DNA of 64,000 bases. Origin: Hippasteria phrygiana. Taxonomy: Eukaryota > Echinodermata > Asteroidea > Valvatida > Goniasteridae. The stretch covers positions 186,001 through 250,000 of the forward strand of contig JAZGUH010000615.1 of assembly GCA_037893225.1 (NCBI GenBank), in the 5' to 3' direction. This document shows, one piece after another, positions 25,314 to 37,440 of this stretch; position 1 is the stretch's first letter, and each line of letters opens with the position of its first letter. A program made the translations under genes and the position numbers. Under the pieces are notes generated by a model. That model saw nothing but the letters and a program-made list of their open reading frames with translations, was not told the origin of the DNA and did no database searches.

Positions 25314-25377
25314 CGGGCGGGCATTGACAATCTCCCAAGCTGCGAGCAACTCTTCTCTCTACGTGGGCGTTGACTCT
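25314..25377 (-). CDS. Exon 2 of collagen-like type II membrane protein
   Basis: On the minus strand a pyrimidine-rich acceptor (CCCCCTCTGCAG) is followed by AGA GTC AAC in phase 0, and the exon ends at CCG CCC G|GTAAGT. It encodes 21 residues, beginning RVNAHVERRVARSL and ending CQCPP, plus the first base of a codon starting with G. The phase-0 start matches the phase-0 donor of the exon at 28377, so the two join without a frame change. The first half extends the charged heptad-like coiled coil. The CxCPP ending followed by a likely Gly resembles the switch to a collagenous stalk in transmembrane collagens and colmedin/gliomedin-type proteins. The third exon was not found. Confidence 0.6.
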
Positions 25378-25639
25378 CTGCAGAGGGGGTACACAACCAA
25401 AGACAGTCGTATTAGGGACAAAATAATGATGTACCGGGGACAACTTTAAAGGGAAACACCCCTTGAGCAATGTTTTGTCAAGTGCTTTCAAAATTTCAAA
25501 CAGATAAACCATTTTTACTCCAACTTTTTCATTTCACTTGAAGTTCGCGACAATGCCAGTTTCACGTGGTGCTCATGATGTGTACCGTATCATCACAAAA
25601 ACAATAAACATCACCAAAGGGGAACTTAAATGTAGCTCA

Positions 25640-25950
25640 GCCTCTTGAATACGGACGGTGGCCGTAGCAGCAGTTTGAAAAAGACCACCTGGCTGATTGA
25701 TGTCTATATGCGCATTCCTGCACATACTCAATCCATTCATGTTTCAACTAAATTGTTCTTGAATGGGAGTGTACTGAATAGATGGAGCTTTTTCAAACAC
25801 ATGAAAGGGAGGCTCCAAGTGTGATAAATAGGACCACTCTATTCAGTGCGGTGCCTATTGTTTGCATTTACACTTGGCTGCACAGACCATTCTTGACATA
25901 CAAGTACCAGCCCCCCCATCAGTAACAGCTGGACACAAGGGGTTAATCTC
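25640..25950 (+). repeat. Dispersed repeat D, copy 3, with insertion
   Basis: Matches the 15405 copy on both sides of an unrelated segment at about 25738-25848, placed after TCAATCCATT. In the 15405 copy the two sides are continuous, so this segment is an insertion of about 110 bp. The inserted piece has no clear terminal repeats. Confidence 0.65.
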
Positions 25951-26010
25951 CACATCCACATGTATGATCACTCAACAAATGTTCCACTCAGGTACCATGT
26001 ACATGTACAT

Positions 26011-26372
26011 GAACGGGATTCGAACCTGCGACCTCCGGGTTATCGTACTGGCGCTCTACCAACTGAGCTATCTTGCCCTATGTTGGCGGTCTCCAAAATT
26101 GTCAGTATCTTTGTTCGGGTGGGCGCTAGTCAGAAGTCATAAACCCAGAATGCCGTATAGCCAGGGATCACACCCAATTTTACGATACAACCCGGGAAGC
26201 GACATTGTGGGGATCACTCAATGAGTGATACGACTTTTTAACTTATAAATCGTCAAACAATCCACAAGGGAAACTGACTAGGTAAATTTGAATACATTTT
26301 CAAAGTGAACAAAGAAACTGGCAGGAGCGGGATTCGAACCTGCGACCTCCGGGTTACCGTACCGGCACTCTT
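26011..26372 (-). mobile_element. tRNA-SINE tandem pair
   Basis: Two B boxes (GGTTCGAATCC on the minus strand) lie 314 bp apart. The unit between 26011 and about 26262 carries the A box and upstream block. The second unit begins near 26265 (CAATCCACAAGGG) and is cut off inside the A-box region at 26370. The array lies inside the probable first intron of the gene starting at 28628, or between exons of it. Confidence 0.85.
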
Positions 26373-28376
26373 TGAAGATTCTTTCATTAGATCTCATTTA
26401 ACTACTGGTATAGTAATGCATACATGTGATGTTTTTTGCCTTCCCAAGTTAATTCACTGGTTTGTATCAATCACTTACACTTCATGTATTTCGTGAACAG
26501 GTTATAAATATCTTTTTATAGTCACATGCAGTGTTCAGACTTTGTGAGATTTAACATAAACCTGTGAAAGTTTGGTTTGATTATTACCAAAGCTTTATCA
26601 TACCTTTAACATGAATAAAATAACGCTGGATATTTCTGTGATAAAGTATTTTTTTCAGGGTAAAATTCAAGAGAACATGGAAACTCGGTGTAATTACTTC
26701 TGAAGGTTTAAAAAGGGTGATTATTTTAAGAGCAGGAATTTCGTCCCAGCTTTGATTGAGTGGGACACATTTTTGTATTCATACATGTACGGCCCCTTTA
26801 AGGCCCAATCCTGCCAAACTTTTGTCCCAGCAGGGGAAACAGGGCTACCCAAAATGCTGCCCTTGTGAACTTCACCCGGTTAGTATCGACTCCTATTCGT
26901 TAGCTTGGCAATACATGCAATACAGAGGCCTAGCTGTTGGCACTGTGTGCAGGGGGCAACTAACAGTACCCCGTGGGTCGTACCTAACCAACGTTGCGTG
27001 CCAATGTATGGCCAATTAAGGAACTATCCCCGCTAATCATCAGAACTCCCATGCATTTTTCCCTCTTATTTCCATAAACTCTTCGCTCAAGAGTTCAAGT
27101 ACTTGAAATATGGCCGATTAAAGTTTTCTTCTAACAACTACTGTACATGTACAAAACTGTTATATCCCCTGCTCCACCCCCACCCAAAAAACAAACAAAC
27201 AAAAACAAACAAACAAACAAACAAACACTTAACACACTACAGTGTACACCTGTACACAAATCTTTCACATTTTTCACCTTTGTCTAAATCATACAGTGCT
27301 TAATGCACTGCATTAGGAAAGGGCAAAAACTCTTGTTATCTAAATATAAATATAAATTCCATATTTTTATATCTACAAATTTCCAACTTTTCAGTCAGTT
27401 TTTGCACAAACTCAGAGCTACTCATAAGTTTAAAAGCTTGATTTCTCAAAATACGCCAGCTGGTTTTCTTAACTTGCTGAGAGTGTAAGTTATAAACATC
27501 TTAGAATCATGAATAAAACAGATTTGTAAAGAGAACAGTGTCTTCATTAATTTTGTTTGACACTAAACTGACAAATTTCATCATGTGAAGGTTTTCCCAA
27601 ATCACATCACAAATTGTACCTCAGTAATTTTTATCATACCGCTGTCACCCTAAATACTTATGGACACCTAAAAATACAATCTTCAACTGTTCATTTAAAC
27701 AAGGGATTCTATAAATAAGTTTTGGTCCACATTTAATTTTAATTAACACCTGTATCCGACAAGTCACATTTGATTTAACCAAAGTTAGTCTGATGTTTAC
27801 AACTAGACACAAATTTGACAAACGTTACATGTGCAACACACTAGTACTAGTAGTAGGATGTCACACTGTTTAGTGTTCGAGGAGTTGTAACCTTGAATGA
27901 AAGGTGAATCACTGGAAATTCAGAATAAATTCCTGTGCTGTCGTACAGCTGCATGCACTGTGTATGCTGGAGTGATTATATAACAGCAAAAACTGTATAA
28001 ACCTACACACTTCTAGTTTCTGTATGTAAAATACCTCGGGAGCCGTGAAAACCCCATAGCATGCATTCTGCGGGCTTCATGTCATAATCATTGTATTAGC
28101 ACTCTGCTTCAAAAAAGAACAGCAGTGAAGCCTTTGATGGTTCACTTTTAATTTGTAAAAAGACTTTTCCGGTAGACAGGATAAACAAGGCAATACAACG
28201 GGACTAAATCTATGAAGAGGAGCAGAAACACACCGCCGGGCTGAGCGGTGAATGCCCGAGTTCGCAGCCGGGGAAGGACGGGTTGAAGCTACCGTGTAAG
28301 CCGGTCTATCACCGGTCAGGGTCGGGCAAACCACGGTGTATGGGTACGCCGCTTGCGTCAATTTATTAATACTTAC
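26373..28376. other. Probable intron 1 of the collagen-like gene
   Basis: Non-coding sequence between the two exons. It holds an (AAAC)n microsatellite at about 27187-27226. No other feature recognised. Confidence 0.5.
27187..27226 (+). repeat. (AAAC)n microsatellite
   Basis: About nine AAAC/CAAA units with one interruption. Confidence 0.9.
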
Positions 28377-28628
28377 TTCCTCCATCAACCTGTTCACCTC
28401 CTTCTCCACGTATTTCTGTACCTGGCCCTGTAATCTCTCCTCCTGCCTGGTCTGCATTCTCGACAGTTCCAGCTCAACATATGAAATCCTTTGGTTAATC
28501 ACAAAACAGCACAAGACGGACCCTACGCTGAAAATGGTCACTGACAATCCCCACACGACTGCAACCCACGAACACCTCCGAATTCCGCCCGTGGATCGGG
28601 AATCCACTTCAGTCTTTTTGTGATCCAT
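28377..28628 (-). CDS. Exon 1 of collagen-like type II membrane protein
   Basis: A genuine ATG at 28628 opens an 84-codon exon that ends at GAG GAA|GTAAGT, a near-consensus donor in phase 0. Residues 1-20 are a polar, basic-tailed cytoplasmic segment ending GGIRRC. Residues about 21-43 form one hydrophobic helix (SWVAVVWGLSVTIFSVG and on). Residues about 50-84 are charged with regular hydrophobic spacing, as in a coiled coil (MQTRQEERLQGQVQKYVEK). This layout, with the exon at 25314, fits type II membrane proteins such as transmembrane collagens or colmedin/gliomedin, which trimerise through such coils. I cannot say which, because no C-terminal domain is visible. The reading frame past the donor is intronic. 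Confidence 0.65.
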
Positions 28629-30758
28629 GCTCGATCTGAGGAATCAATTCACTGGCAATAATCCTGGTGGAGCAACGGCATCTTCTAGTATGATTTTATC
28701 TCTGAAATTAAACAATCTTGTGGAGAGAGTGATCGCTACACCTGCTATGGGCCACGTGCGTGTGTTGATATCCAACGATGTGCACTGTACGAGTCGGTGA
28801 CGTGAACTAATCTCCATCGACGACTTGCACACGTACTACGTCCCGCGGCCTCAGTACTCTGTAGTCATCCGCGCATTGGGAACTAATTTCTCTACGAATG
28901 TCTCAAGGGGAGAGTAACCCCTCTGAGAGAGATTTTTCCCCCTACATATCATTGAGGTAGACAATAAATCATAGGAAGGATGTTACAAATTCAATAAAAG
29001 TTGAGGAAATTGATGTTCTGCCACTGGTGGCGGATTAACAAGTACCAATGATGTGGTGACGCGCCTCACGGATGGACCTGTCAAACTTTTTCTTTTCTGC
29101 ACTTGCACTTTTCATGCGTCGCGGTTTTTGGCGGGTTAAAATGTATCACTTTGCCTGCACAGACAAGCTAATTTTTTCATGGTAGTACGTTAAAGAAATT
29201 GACACTACTTTGCTAATTTCTGTCAGTTTACTTTACCGTACCGGCCAAGACTAATTATATGGTTTGTTATCCAAAACAAAGGAGGCAATTAATTTTTTTT
29301 TAAGGGGACGAAAATGTGGGTCAGTGCATCGGGACAATGTTGCGGTCAGTTGCATCCCCTGGCCCGTCGCCATGACCGATTTCAGACACGCTGAACTTTT
29401 CAACGGTTTAACCCTATTGTAGAGGGAGTTGTTTATAAACTATCGCGGTGCCTCCGCATTCCTATCATAGCGCGGGGGTTCAGCCTTCTTCTAAAATAAT
29501 ATACACAAATTGAAGTTCACTGGGATAATCGTCTGGGATTTACACCACTGGGGTATCATGGCTGGTTGTCTAATAAAATGAGCAACTTTCATATGATGCT
29601 TGTGTTTCCACTAATGTGGTCTTTCGGTAGCGTGTGTTGGCAGGAGAGGCGAGGTGGCGTTATGGAGCACAGGATTTTGTAGAAAGGTCATAAACATGAA
29701 GATCCGGATACATTTTCAACACTTTTCTCATAGAAACCATTTTTTCCTAATCAACTGTGAAAAGCTTCTTTTTTTGGGGGGGGGGGGGATTTGCGACAAC
29801 TATGGCTTAGAATTTGGACTTGGGCGGTGGTTCTTTCCTTGCCTTCCACCTGTGACCCTGGTTTGCATGAGTTTTCCCCGAAGAATAATTGTTCTGGGGT
29901 TTTCCTCCCGTTCTGAAATTTCATTCGTCGTCGCCTTCAAACTGGGCCCTGATCGGAGAACAGTGCTGATCAGCCTACCCAGGATAAATAAGAAATAAAT
30001 AAGTTTTACAATGCGGAGTGCGTGGGTTGGTGGGGAAAAAACCCTGGGTGGAGTCATCGTAAGACAGCATCTTGTGTTCTTTTACAAACCTGAGGGGGGG
30101 GGGGGGGTTCGAGGGCTCTAGGACAAGCCCCTTCCCAACACAATAATAGAACAATATTTTGGCACTTTTTGTTTCCTTAAAACACTTTTCATATAAAATG
30201 GTATTCCTTGAACCATGCTTGAGCTATCGTACCTACTCCCGGTACTGTAGCACACAAGATAACTATCCTTGAACCACAGCACAAAAAATCTGTCTCTCCA
30301 CAACCACAATTATCGTACAATTGCATTGTCTGACAGCAATTAAAACTTTTATTTTGCGGTTGTTGTTTAGGCCTATAAACTGTCTGTGCTAGTTTCTGTA
30401 CGGCTGTTGCGTCATGAAGTAGGCCTACATCAAATGTCCATTTGGCGGTCACGTACATATCCTGTCCAGTGTCCACACAAACACATTCTTCACCAATGTT
30501 GTAAAAGTGCATTTCCCACGGGGTACCGATAATACACGAGTTTGAATTTCACAATTTGTCTGTGCATCATGTAGCGCTCAAGGTCCTACACAATTGCTTT
30601 TTAAGGCATCTAGTCGTGAACCCTATAGGCCTTGTCACGAGGCCTCGAACAAAGATACTTGAAGACTCTCTTCGCAAGGAGTTTTTTTTTTCAAATCTGA
30701 AAACCGTGCCCTGTATGGAAGCAATTGATTATTGGTTTTTCCATTTTTGAAGTACATA
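28629..30758. other. Upstream region of the collagen-like gene
   Basis: Presumably includes its promoter, but no TATA box or other element could be fixed. G tracts lie at 29777-29788 and 30094-30107. No other gene seen. Confidence 0.4.
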
Positions 30759-30940
30759 CACTGTAAAAACAAAGTTGGGTAAAACATTACTTACCCAACA
30801 TTGGTATTAATTTACCACATTGTTGGTTAATTCAGGTAAAAATGGACCAATCATTGGGAAGAATTTGCCCAAGATTGTGGGCAGTTGGTATATTGCCAAA
30901 CGTTGGGCAAAATACATTTTGACCAACTTTTTTTACAGTG
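30759..30940. mobile_element. CACTG-ended MITE, copy 1
   Basis: It starts CACTGTAAAAAC and ends TTTTTTACAGTG, with TA on each side (30757-30758, 30941-30942). Inside are TTGGGTAAA and TTGGGCAAA words in both orientations. It is similar, in opposite orientation, to 53204-53408. Ends beginning CACTG recall animal EnSpm/CACTA-like elements. The TA duplication would also fit a Tc1/mariner-type mover. Confidence 0.8.
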
Positions 30941-31734
30941 TACTATCTTCAATTGACATTTTAGCCCTAACTCCCCAGCGTGTGTAGAAAATCCAATTAA
31001 AACTGGATAATTCAGGACTCCGACTGTTAGGGTTAATGGAATGATATACATGTAGCATTGATAGAGCTGAAAACACAATTTCAGACGGTGTTCATACATG
31101 TAGGCCTACATCACAAATGTGTTGAAAGTTTTAGCTCAATCAGTCATCCGAGTCACGATAGAAAAGTAAAAAAAATGTTTCAACAGTGATTTTGTTTTTA
31201 ATATGTCCAACGATCCAACAGTTTAAAACAATGATTCCGTGCGCTGAAATATTCCCTTGCTTGTTTAAATAGTTGTATGTCTAAGCAGTGGTTTAACCAT
31301 ACTTTTGTTTGTTTCGTGTAAATTGTAATTTAAGCTACTCGCATAAACCGCAAAAGCAACAGTGATGAATTCTTGCAAGACAACCTGTAATTTCCAAAGA
31401 AGGAAACAAGCTACTCAAGTGGTAAAAAAAACCGCTGTGATTTAATCTTGAACGCCGGGTGGCTGAAGAGCGGAAGTACTCATTGATAATACCGGGAAGG
31501 AAACGCTTTAACGTCCCCTGCAGTGCGATCCCATCTAGTCACAGTAATTGATTAGAAACTTGCTAGTTAATAAAGATTGATGAACCTTTTGGAATTATAC
31601 AGGGCGGACGGGGGGGGGGGGGGGGCGACCCCCACTCATTGCCTTTTTTCTTGCTTGTTCGCCATAACAGCTGCACAGCAGAATGTGCACACTGCCAGAA
31701 ACCCCGAGTATGTGTGAGTGTTATTTTGAGTTTG

Positions 31735-31925
31735 TATATGCCGGCAATCGTGGACCTAGGACAAAAGAATTCGAGCGTAGACAAAGGGTCCACGTTTGAC
31801 CTAACGTCCACGATTGAAAATCGTGTACAAAACCAATGGGAGGCCTTCCGAAAAAGTTAGAGTATAAACAAAAGAGGAACAATGGGAGGTCCACGATTGC
31901 ACCCGTTTACATGACTGTGTGCGTG
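31735..31925 (+). repeat. Dispersed repeat F, copy 1
   Basis: About 190 bp, nearly identical to the reverse complement of 42655-42845. It contains an inverted pair GCAATCGTGGACCT (31743) and AGGTCCACGATTGC (31890-31903), so it is probably a MITE. Similarity extends past both of these, into TTGTATATGCCG on the left and ACCCGTTTACATGACTG on the right. Confidence 0.8.
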
Positions 31926-33429
31926 TGTTAACGAAACCAGGGATTAAATGGCGCCACCAACGTCGAGAAAGACCCCCCCCCCCCCCCGTAAAATTTTGTC
32001 TGCAGGCGAAAAAAATTAGGGGGTTAACTTTTTGGACAAAAAGACGAATATTCTACCCCCCCCCCCCCCCCCCTCAACCAGGAAAACTCTTGTTCCGCCC
32101 TGAATAAGAAATTATATACCCGGTAACTTGTTCTAAAACAATGGTAAATGCATAAGAAATAGCGATTTTGATGTACTAATTTATGTTTTAATTTATCGAG
32201 ACTCGAGACTGAAAAAACGAGGCGTTCCCCCATTCACACAAAGTACCCCCTTTACTGCACAATAGGAGTGGAAACAGTTTGATCCCAAACATAAAATACA
32301 TGATGAACACGCCTCCTTTCCATAATTATGTTGAGCCCCTCCCTTGACCACACTTTTCCCTCGGAGATTCTGCATAACTTGTTCATTTTAATTGTCAACT
32401 TACTTTATAAAGATATAACAAAATGCACGCAAAACCGCGAGCTGCTCTCATTTTGTGCTCCTTCTTAAAGTTTGCCTGAACTTTTCAACATGCCTTAATG
32501 TGTATTTCATCATGTTGAAGACAGTCCAATTAAAACAAAGATTATCGGCAGATGAGAGGAAACTCATCATCGCTAACACCCTTTGACACCCCACACCCCG
32601 CGCTGTTGACAGAAATCCCCACTCAAAGATTGCAAAAGAAGTTGAACTTTCAGAGTTGAGAAAATCTAAATATAGGGGGGCTTGACAATACATTAACATA
32701 ACACTTGTGTAAATGATTCATGCAGAATGGTGCTTCATTTTCACAGCTTTAGAAGATTAATGTTTCCTCTCCCAACACACCCATTAAAAAAACAACTAAA
32801 GGTTGGATCAAGCACTGAATAAGCAGAAGCTAGAGGGGGGGGGGACTCCTTTTTCCAAAATTATTTATAACACGTTCATATTTAAATGTTGATTTTCATT
32901 TTTGCCTTTTTAAAGATATAAGATCAAAATGTGGCTACTTTTCCGTAAAAATGAAAAGTCTTGGCTAAAAATCGATATCAGGCAATGTAGCCTCAAATTT
33001 GGCCTCAAATATGACATGCATGCAAAACCACGAGTAACCTAACAATAGAAAAGTATTTATGAAAAACGACAGTAATTAAATGTAAACTTGTTTTATTTAC
33101 ATTTACGTTTACGTAAATACATCAATGCATGTAGGCCCTAATTATTCTTCAGAACATGATTTAATTACAAATTTTAATTCTATTTAATTTAATTATATTT
33201 CTTTATGTTTTATTTTATTTTTCTATTTTGGTCGTCTGCAACACTCCGAAAAGGTTTTTATTCCTGGTTGCTTTCGCGCCTCTAACGCACACAAAGATCC
33301 GCCCGGCGCGAACTGAATTATTGTCGCCCGCTAATAATTCTACACGGTATAGTTATTCGATAATTAAACTTCGCCTGATATAGCAATTTAAAAACAAAAA
33401 GAAAAGCGCACGGGCAGTATAATCTTCAA
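31926..33429. other. Non-coding spacer with C and G tracts
   Basis: C tracts at 31973-31987 and 32056-32073 and a G run near 32834. AT-rich beyond 33000. No gene seen. Confidence 0.45.
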
Positions 33430-33730
33430 GGCTTCCTTTTTGAGGGCCGTGTGAATTTTTTAATTTTTACCAGTGGAAAATGAGGTGAAAACCTCAAAAA
33501 TGTCAATCGATCCATCGGAAAATAAAATACTTGCGAGTCAGAACTGTAAACATGCTCAACTATCTTGTAAAAACATCTTTAATTTGTGTGTCTTTGAACC
33601 GTTGAAAAAACTATGATTGGCGGACATTTAAAATAGAATGGCGGCCGTCTTGAAAATAAAAAAATAAAAATAGAAAGCACCTCCTCCTTCCTTTTTTTTT
33701 TAACCCGGAGGCTAAACATGTTTTTTTGTA
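33430..33730. mobile_element. MITE family G, copy 1 (left end lost)
   Basis: Colinear with 60548-60852. Shared blocks include CGGAAAATAAAATAC, TGTGTCTTTGAAC and, at the right end, GGCTAAACATGTTTTTT. The left terminal repeat seen in the other copy is missing or diverged. Confidence 0.65.
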
Positions 33731-33734
33731 CTTA

Positions 33735-33843
33735 CACTGCAAAAACTGTGGTGCTAATCTAACACCACGTGGTGTTTATTTTGGGCGAATGGTCCAATAT
33801 AAACGCCACATGGTGTTAAGTTAACACCACAGTTTTTGCAGTG
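33735..33843. mobile_element. CACTG-ended MITE, short (109 bp)
   Basis: Ends CACTGCAAAAACTGTGGTG and its inverse, flanked by TA on both sides (33733-33734, 33844-33845). The remainder is a near-complete foldback with CACCACGTGGTG near its left part. It sits only a few bases from the right end of the preceding MITE. Confidence 0.8.
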
Positions 33844-34374
33844 TAATAAGATAAACATAGTAAATCCAAAGAGGCATTGTTGAGAAGTTGTGTGTTTGAT
33901 CGTTTGGTGGTGTTGTTTATTGAGGGTGGTGGGTGCGATAGACTTCTACTTTCCCTCTCCCCTCCCCCAACCGTTCGAAGAGCTGATACCAGTCTCCCAA
34001 AGGACTGACATGAGTACATCCCCATCGCGCTCAGATCAGGCGCAACCGAGTCCGGTTCAAAAGCTTCGTCACTGTTTTCCGTCCACAACGGTAACAACCA
34101 GTCATCAATTATACCTTGTGGGTCATCCTTCCCGTACGCACCGGCCAGCCGTCGTGATCCAACTTTTTTACCGGCCAGCGATCATCGTTTGACCCGGACA
34201 GTGAATCAGTCCTGTTGATATATCATCAGATGCAATGGCTGTTTTTTTTCTACCATGGTTTTTAAGAGTCTGAAGGTTTGAAGAAGTCGAAACTTAAAAA
34301 CAACATCTGATGATCGAACGGGGAAATAACAAAAAAAAGGAGGAAATTGCCCTCTTGTTTTGTCAATTTTTGTT

Positions 34375-34470
34375 TTGCTGTTGCTGTTGTTGTTGTTGTT
34401 GACGTTGTCATTCATTTATTTATTTATTTATTTATTTATTCATTCATTCATTTATTACATTTCTTTACCC
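34375..34470 (+). repeat. TTG and ATTT microsatellites
   Basis: (TTG)n with changes at about 34377-34402, then (ATTT)n and (ATTC)n at about 34410-34455. Confidence 0.9.
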
Positions 34471-34640
34471 AGTGTGTGTGCCCGAACAATTTAAAGCTGG
34501 TTTGTTTTTTATTGGGGCCCTGCATACATTTTTTATTAAAATAAATTTGTCAAACAATCTACAAGGGAAATTGACGAGGTATATTTAAATGCATTTTCAA
34601 ATAAATATAAATTTGTACACACATACAAAAATATTTACAC
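34450..34640 (+). repeat. Dispersed repeat H with SINE-tail insert
   Basis: Blocks TTTCTTTACCC, GCCCTGCATACATTTT and ATTTACACA are shared with 37325-37440. Here a segment like the SINE tail (CAAACAATCTACAAGGGAAA to TGCATTTTCAAA, about 34551-34600) interrupts them. Confidence 0.6.
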
Positions 34641-34664
34641 AATACAAGAATATTTACACATTAT

Positions 34665-34735
34665 TTTGTTGTTGTTTTTGTTGTTGTTTTTGTTGTTGTT
34701 GTTATTGTTGTTGCTGTTGTCGTCGTCGTGCATGC
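34665..34735 (+). repeat. (TTG)n microsatellite
   Basis: TTGTTG units with TTTTTG changes, ending in a short GTC run. Confidence 0.9.
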
Positions 34736-35760
34736 ATGACAGTCATGGAGAAACATTTGTCTTCATATATTTGTTATGATTTTTTGTTTGGCAATTTACA
34801 ACACCTCTTTTTAAAAACCAAAAATGCACTCATAACTAGTGCCCACTCCGCTCCTATACACTGTATTAGCTTTGGTAGCTCAAAGTGTCCAAGTTATCTT
34901 CTTACATAGAATGCACCGGGATATTTTCTTTCGCTGTAAAGTTCATTTATCTCTCGTGTCTGTTTCACAAAAGTATTACTTCAGAGGAAAACACATAGAG
35001 GGTCTGCAGGTTCATGAGACAACGAAAATAAACACTGTCTCGGTCCAAAAGATTCCTCTTACTCATCCCACGAAATGTCTGACCCTTGACCTTTAACCCC
35101 CGACCCCTTGCAAAGGTGCTGCTTGGTAAATTGTGTGTGTATATCTCTAGCTCTGGGCCCCCGAGTTAAATGAAGGGGACAAGAAAAATAAATATGACAC
35201 CCGATGGCCTTTGTTCTCTTTAGTCACGGCTTGGTTTGTCTCGAAAAATCCCCAGGAACTTTGTTTTGACAAGGAAGCATGTTCGGACGATCATTTGGCA
35301 TAGGGCCTAATCGTTTTATCCGTGGTCTGTTTGGTCTCCTATGCAGAGTGCAGACTACAACTGTCTTCGTGTGCGCCTTGCTAAGTTTCCTGTGTCTGAA
35401 AGGTGTGCTTTTCACTTGTTACAGAAAAGCTCTGATACAAGTTGCCGTTTGAAAATGTCTTTCTTGCTTCACAATATGCGCCCTCTGTTGACAACAATAA
35501 GAAAGTTACAACTGTGCACAGAAACGTGCATGTCTGTTATACATGTCATGTCATGCCTTTATTCCGAAGCAAACGGGTAGCCCTAATACACAAAACGTAC
35601 CCAAATACAATCCTATTTACATGGCGACACTTACCTGCAACTCCCCTAATGAGACCAACAGAGGGCGTCCTATTGACAAAACGTTACATAAACGTGCAGG
35701 TTATCTGATAGTAAGCAGCTTCCACGAATGTAAGCAGCTTCCCGCATCCCGTAAACTTCA
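34736..35760. other. Non-coding spacer
   Basis: No exon recognised. Open frames around 35341-35780 on the plus strand have no domain. Confidence 0.4.
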
Positions 35761-35801
35761 ACTTGTCGCATTTCCATAATAATTATGGAAATGCGACAAG
35801 T
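35761..35801. repeat. Perfect 41-bp palindrome
   Basis: Twenty bases starting ACTTGTCGCATTTCC are followed by one central base and the exact reverse complement of the first twenty. No mismatch. It could extrude as a cruciform or form an RNA hairpin if transcribed. Confidence 0.95.
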
Positions 35802-35999
35802 ATTATAGGCTTTGAACAAAATATTTATTGTTTAGAAAAAGTTCGGGAGGCGAACTGTAAAACTAATCGAGTCTCTCTTGCCCTCTTGGAAGAGAGAACG
35901 GGAACAGTGCATTAACATGGTTCTGCACGTAAGTGACCCGAGAACAAACATTTATCAATGATGAAGTCATCTTGTAACCAAAGGCCAATTTTGCATAGC

Positions 36000-36312
36000 T
36001 TCTAAGCACAAAATTCTAAGCACAGAAAAAGCCAGGTTACCAACTAAATTGCGTTTGATGCAGTACTGCTTGTGACTGGTGCTCGTGTAATTTTTGTTAA
36101 CATTAGAATTATTTCTCAGCGATATTTTGAGCTAAGCACAAAAATATGCTGAGCACAAAAAAATCTTGCTTAGTAGGTTACCAGCCAAAACTCCATGTGA
36201 TGTTGATGCTAATCAAACAACTGCATACCAGTTACAAGCAATATGCATCACAAAAAAGACTTTTCATGCTAAGCTTCTTTTTTTGCGCTTACCAGTTCCA
36301 TGAACCTGGATC
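36000..36312 (+). repeat. Dispersed GCTAAGCA-type repeat
   Basis: Words such as CTAAGCACAAAA, GCTGAGCACAAAA and CATGCTAAGCTTC recur here. Related pieces are at 42060-42185 and 51430-51500; these end in forms of CCATGAAATTGG, as does 38090-38110. Confidence 0.5.
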
Positions 36313-36894
36313 CCGAACTAACTCCCGATGCACTGATCCATTGCTTATTATCCTAAAGATATTGAGTGCCATTGACGTCTGTCATCACGTGGTAGAAAAA
36401 AATCAGGGCAAATATGCATGGCTGCATCAATAAATAGGTGCACGTGGTCTCCCGAATGTCCTTTCATTCGTGTCTGATCAGGAGGTGTTAAAGCACAATT
36501 TTGTCCATCACTCTCCCAGTAAACCGCATTTCACCACAAGTGTTCAAGTATATATCTCCGGAGAGAGGACATGTTTTAAATTCGGAAACCACGGCAGAAA
36601 ATTGGCAGAAAATGCGCTGGCTTGTGGTACAGTTTGCGCCAATCGTCAGCACACAGTGCCACGCAATGCAATGCAACATATGCCTTCAACTTCCAGAAAA
36701 GATGAGGAAAATACTTCAGACTCTCCTAGGTGACGAAATTATACACCAAAAGAAGTTTGACTTATCTTTTACTTTCTTATCAGTTCATGGGGGGGGGGGG
36801 GGGGCTTTCGGCTGTTTTCCCTCCAAATAAAACCATCCCTACAATTGAGACTTTGTACATTGTAGTTTGTATGGTGGACATGAACAAAGTATAG
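36313..36894. other. Non-coding spacer
   Basis: Contains a 16-base G tract at 36789-36804. No gene supported. Confidence 0.4.
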
Positions 36895-36995
36895 AAGGTT
36901 CGCCGTAACACTGTGTGAAATTGATCTCTTTTTAGTTGTGTGGTTCGGAGAAGAACCGGTTTGCTCGGCGTTTCGAACAGTATGCTCTGTCCGTC
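36895..36995 (+). repeat. Dispersed repeat J, copy 1
   Basis: Shares with 56330-56450 the blocks TGTGAAAT.GATCTCTT, GTGTGGTTC, AGAACCGG, CGTTTCG.ACAGTA and GCTCTGTCCG. Class unknown; such GTTTCG-bearing tails occur in several retroelement families. Confidence 0.6.
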
Positions 36996-37324
36996 ATCAT
37001 CCCTACAATTAGTGCTTGCGCTCAATTTGTAGTGTCCATTTTGAGAACAAAACCCCCTGGCTAAATGAAGCCAGCTCTATGTACGGGCTGATTCATTCAA
37101 AATTAGAAGTTTATAATACCCGACGGAGATGGTAGTACACTGTACAATCTCTCAACTGCTTGACTCCCAAAACACTCTTTAGAAATAAAATCACAGTGTG
37201 TGATAGTTTGTATCACAGTTTGTGATAGGTCGGCGCAGACAATCTTGGGCCTGTTTGCGACCCTGCATCTTACAGGGTCTATGTCTGTTGTCTAGATTCT
37301 GACTGACATCAAACCACCACACAT

Positions 37325-37440
37325 GTATTACATTTCTTTACCCATGTGTGCCAAAACAGTTTCTATTGATGCCCTGCATACATTTTAAATAAAACTGTAA
37401 ATATTATTTACACACGCATACAAAATATTTACACAAATAT
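37325..37440 (+). repeat. Dispersed repeat H, copy 2
   Basis: The uninterrupted form of the repeat at 34450. Confidence 0.6.
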
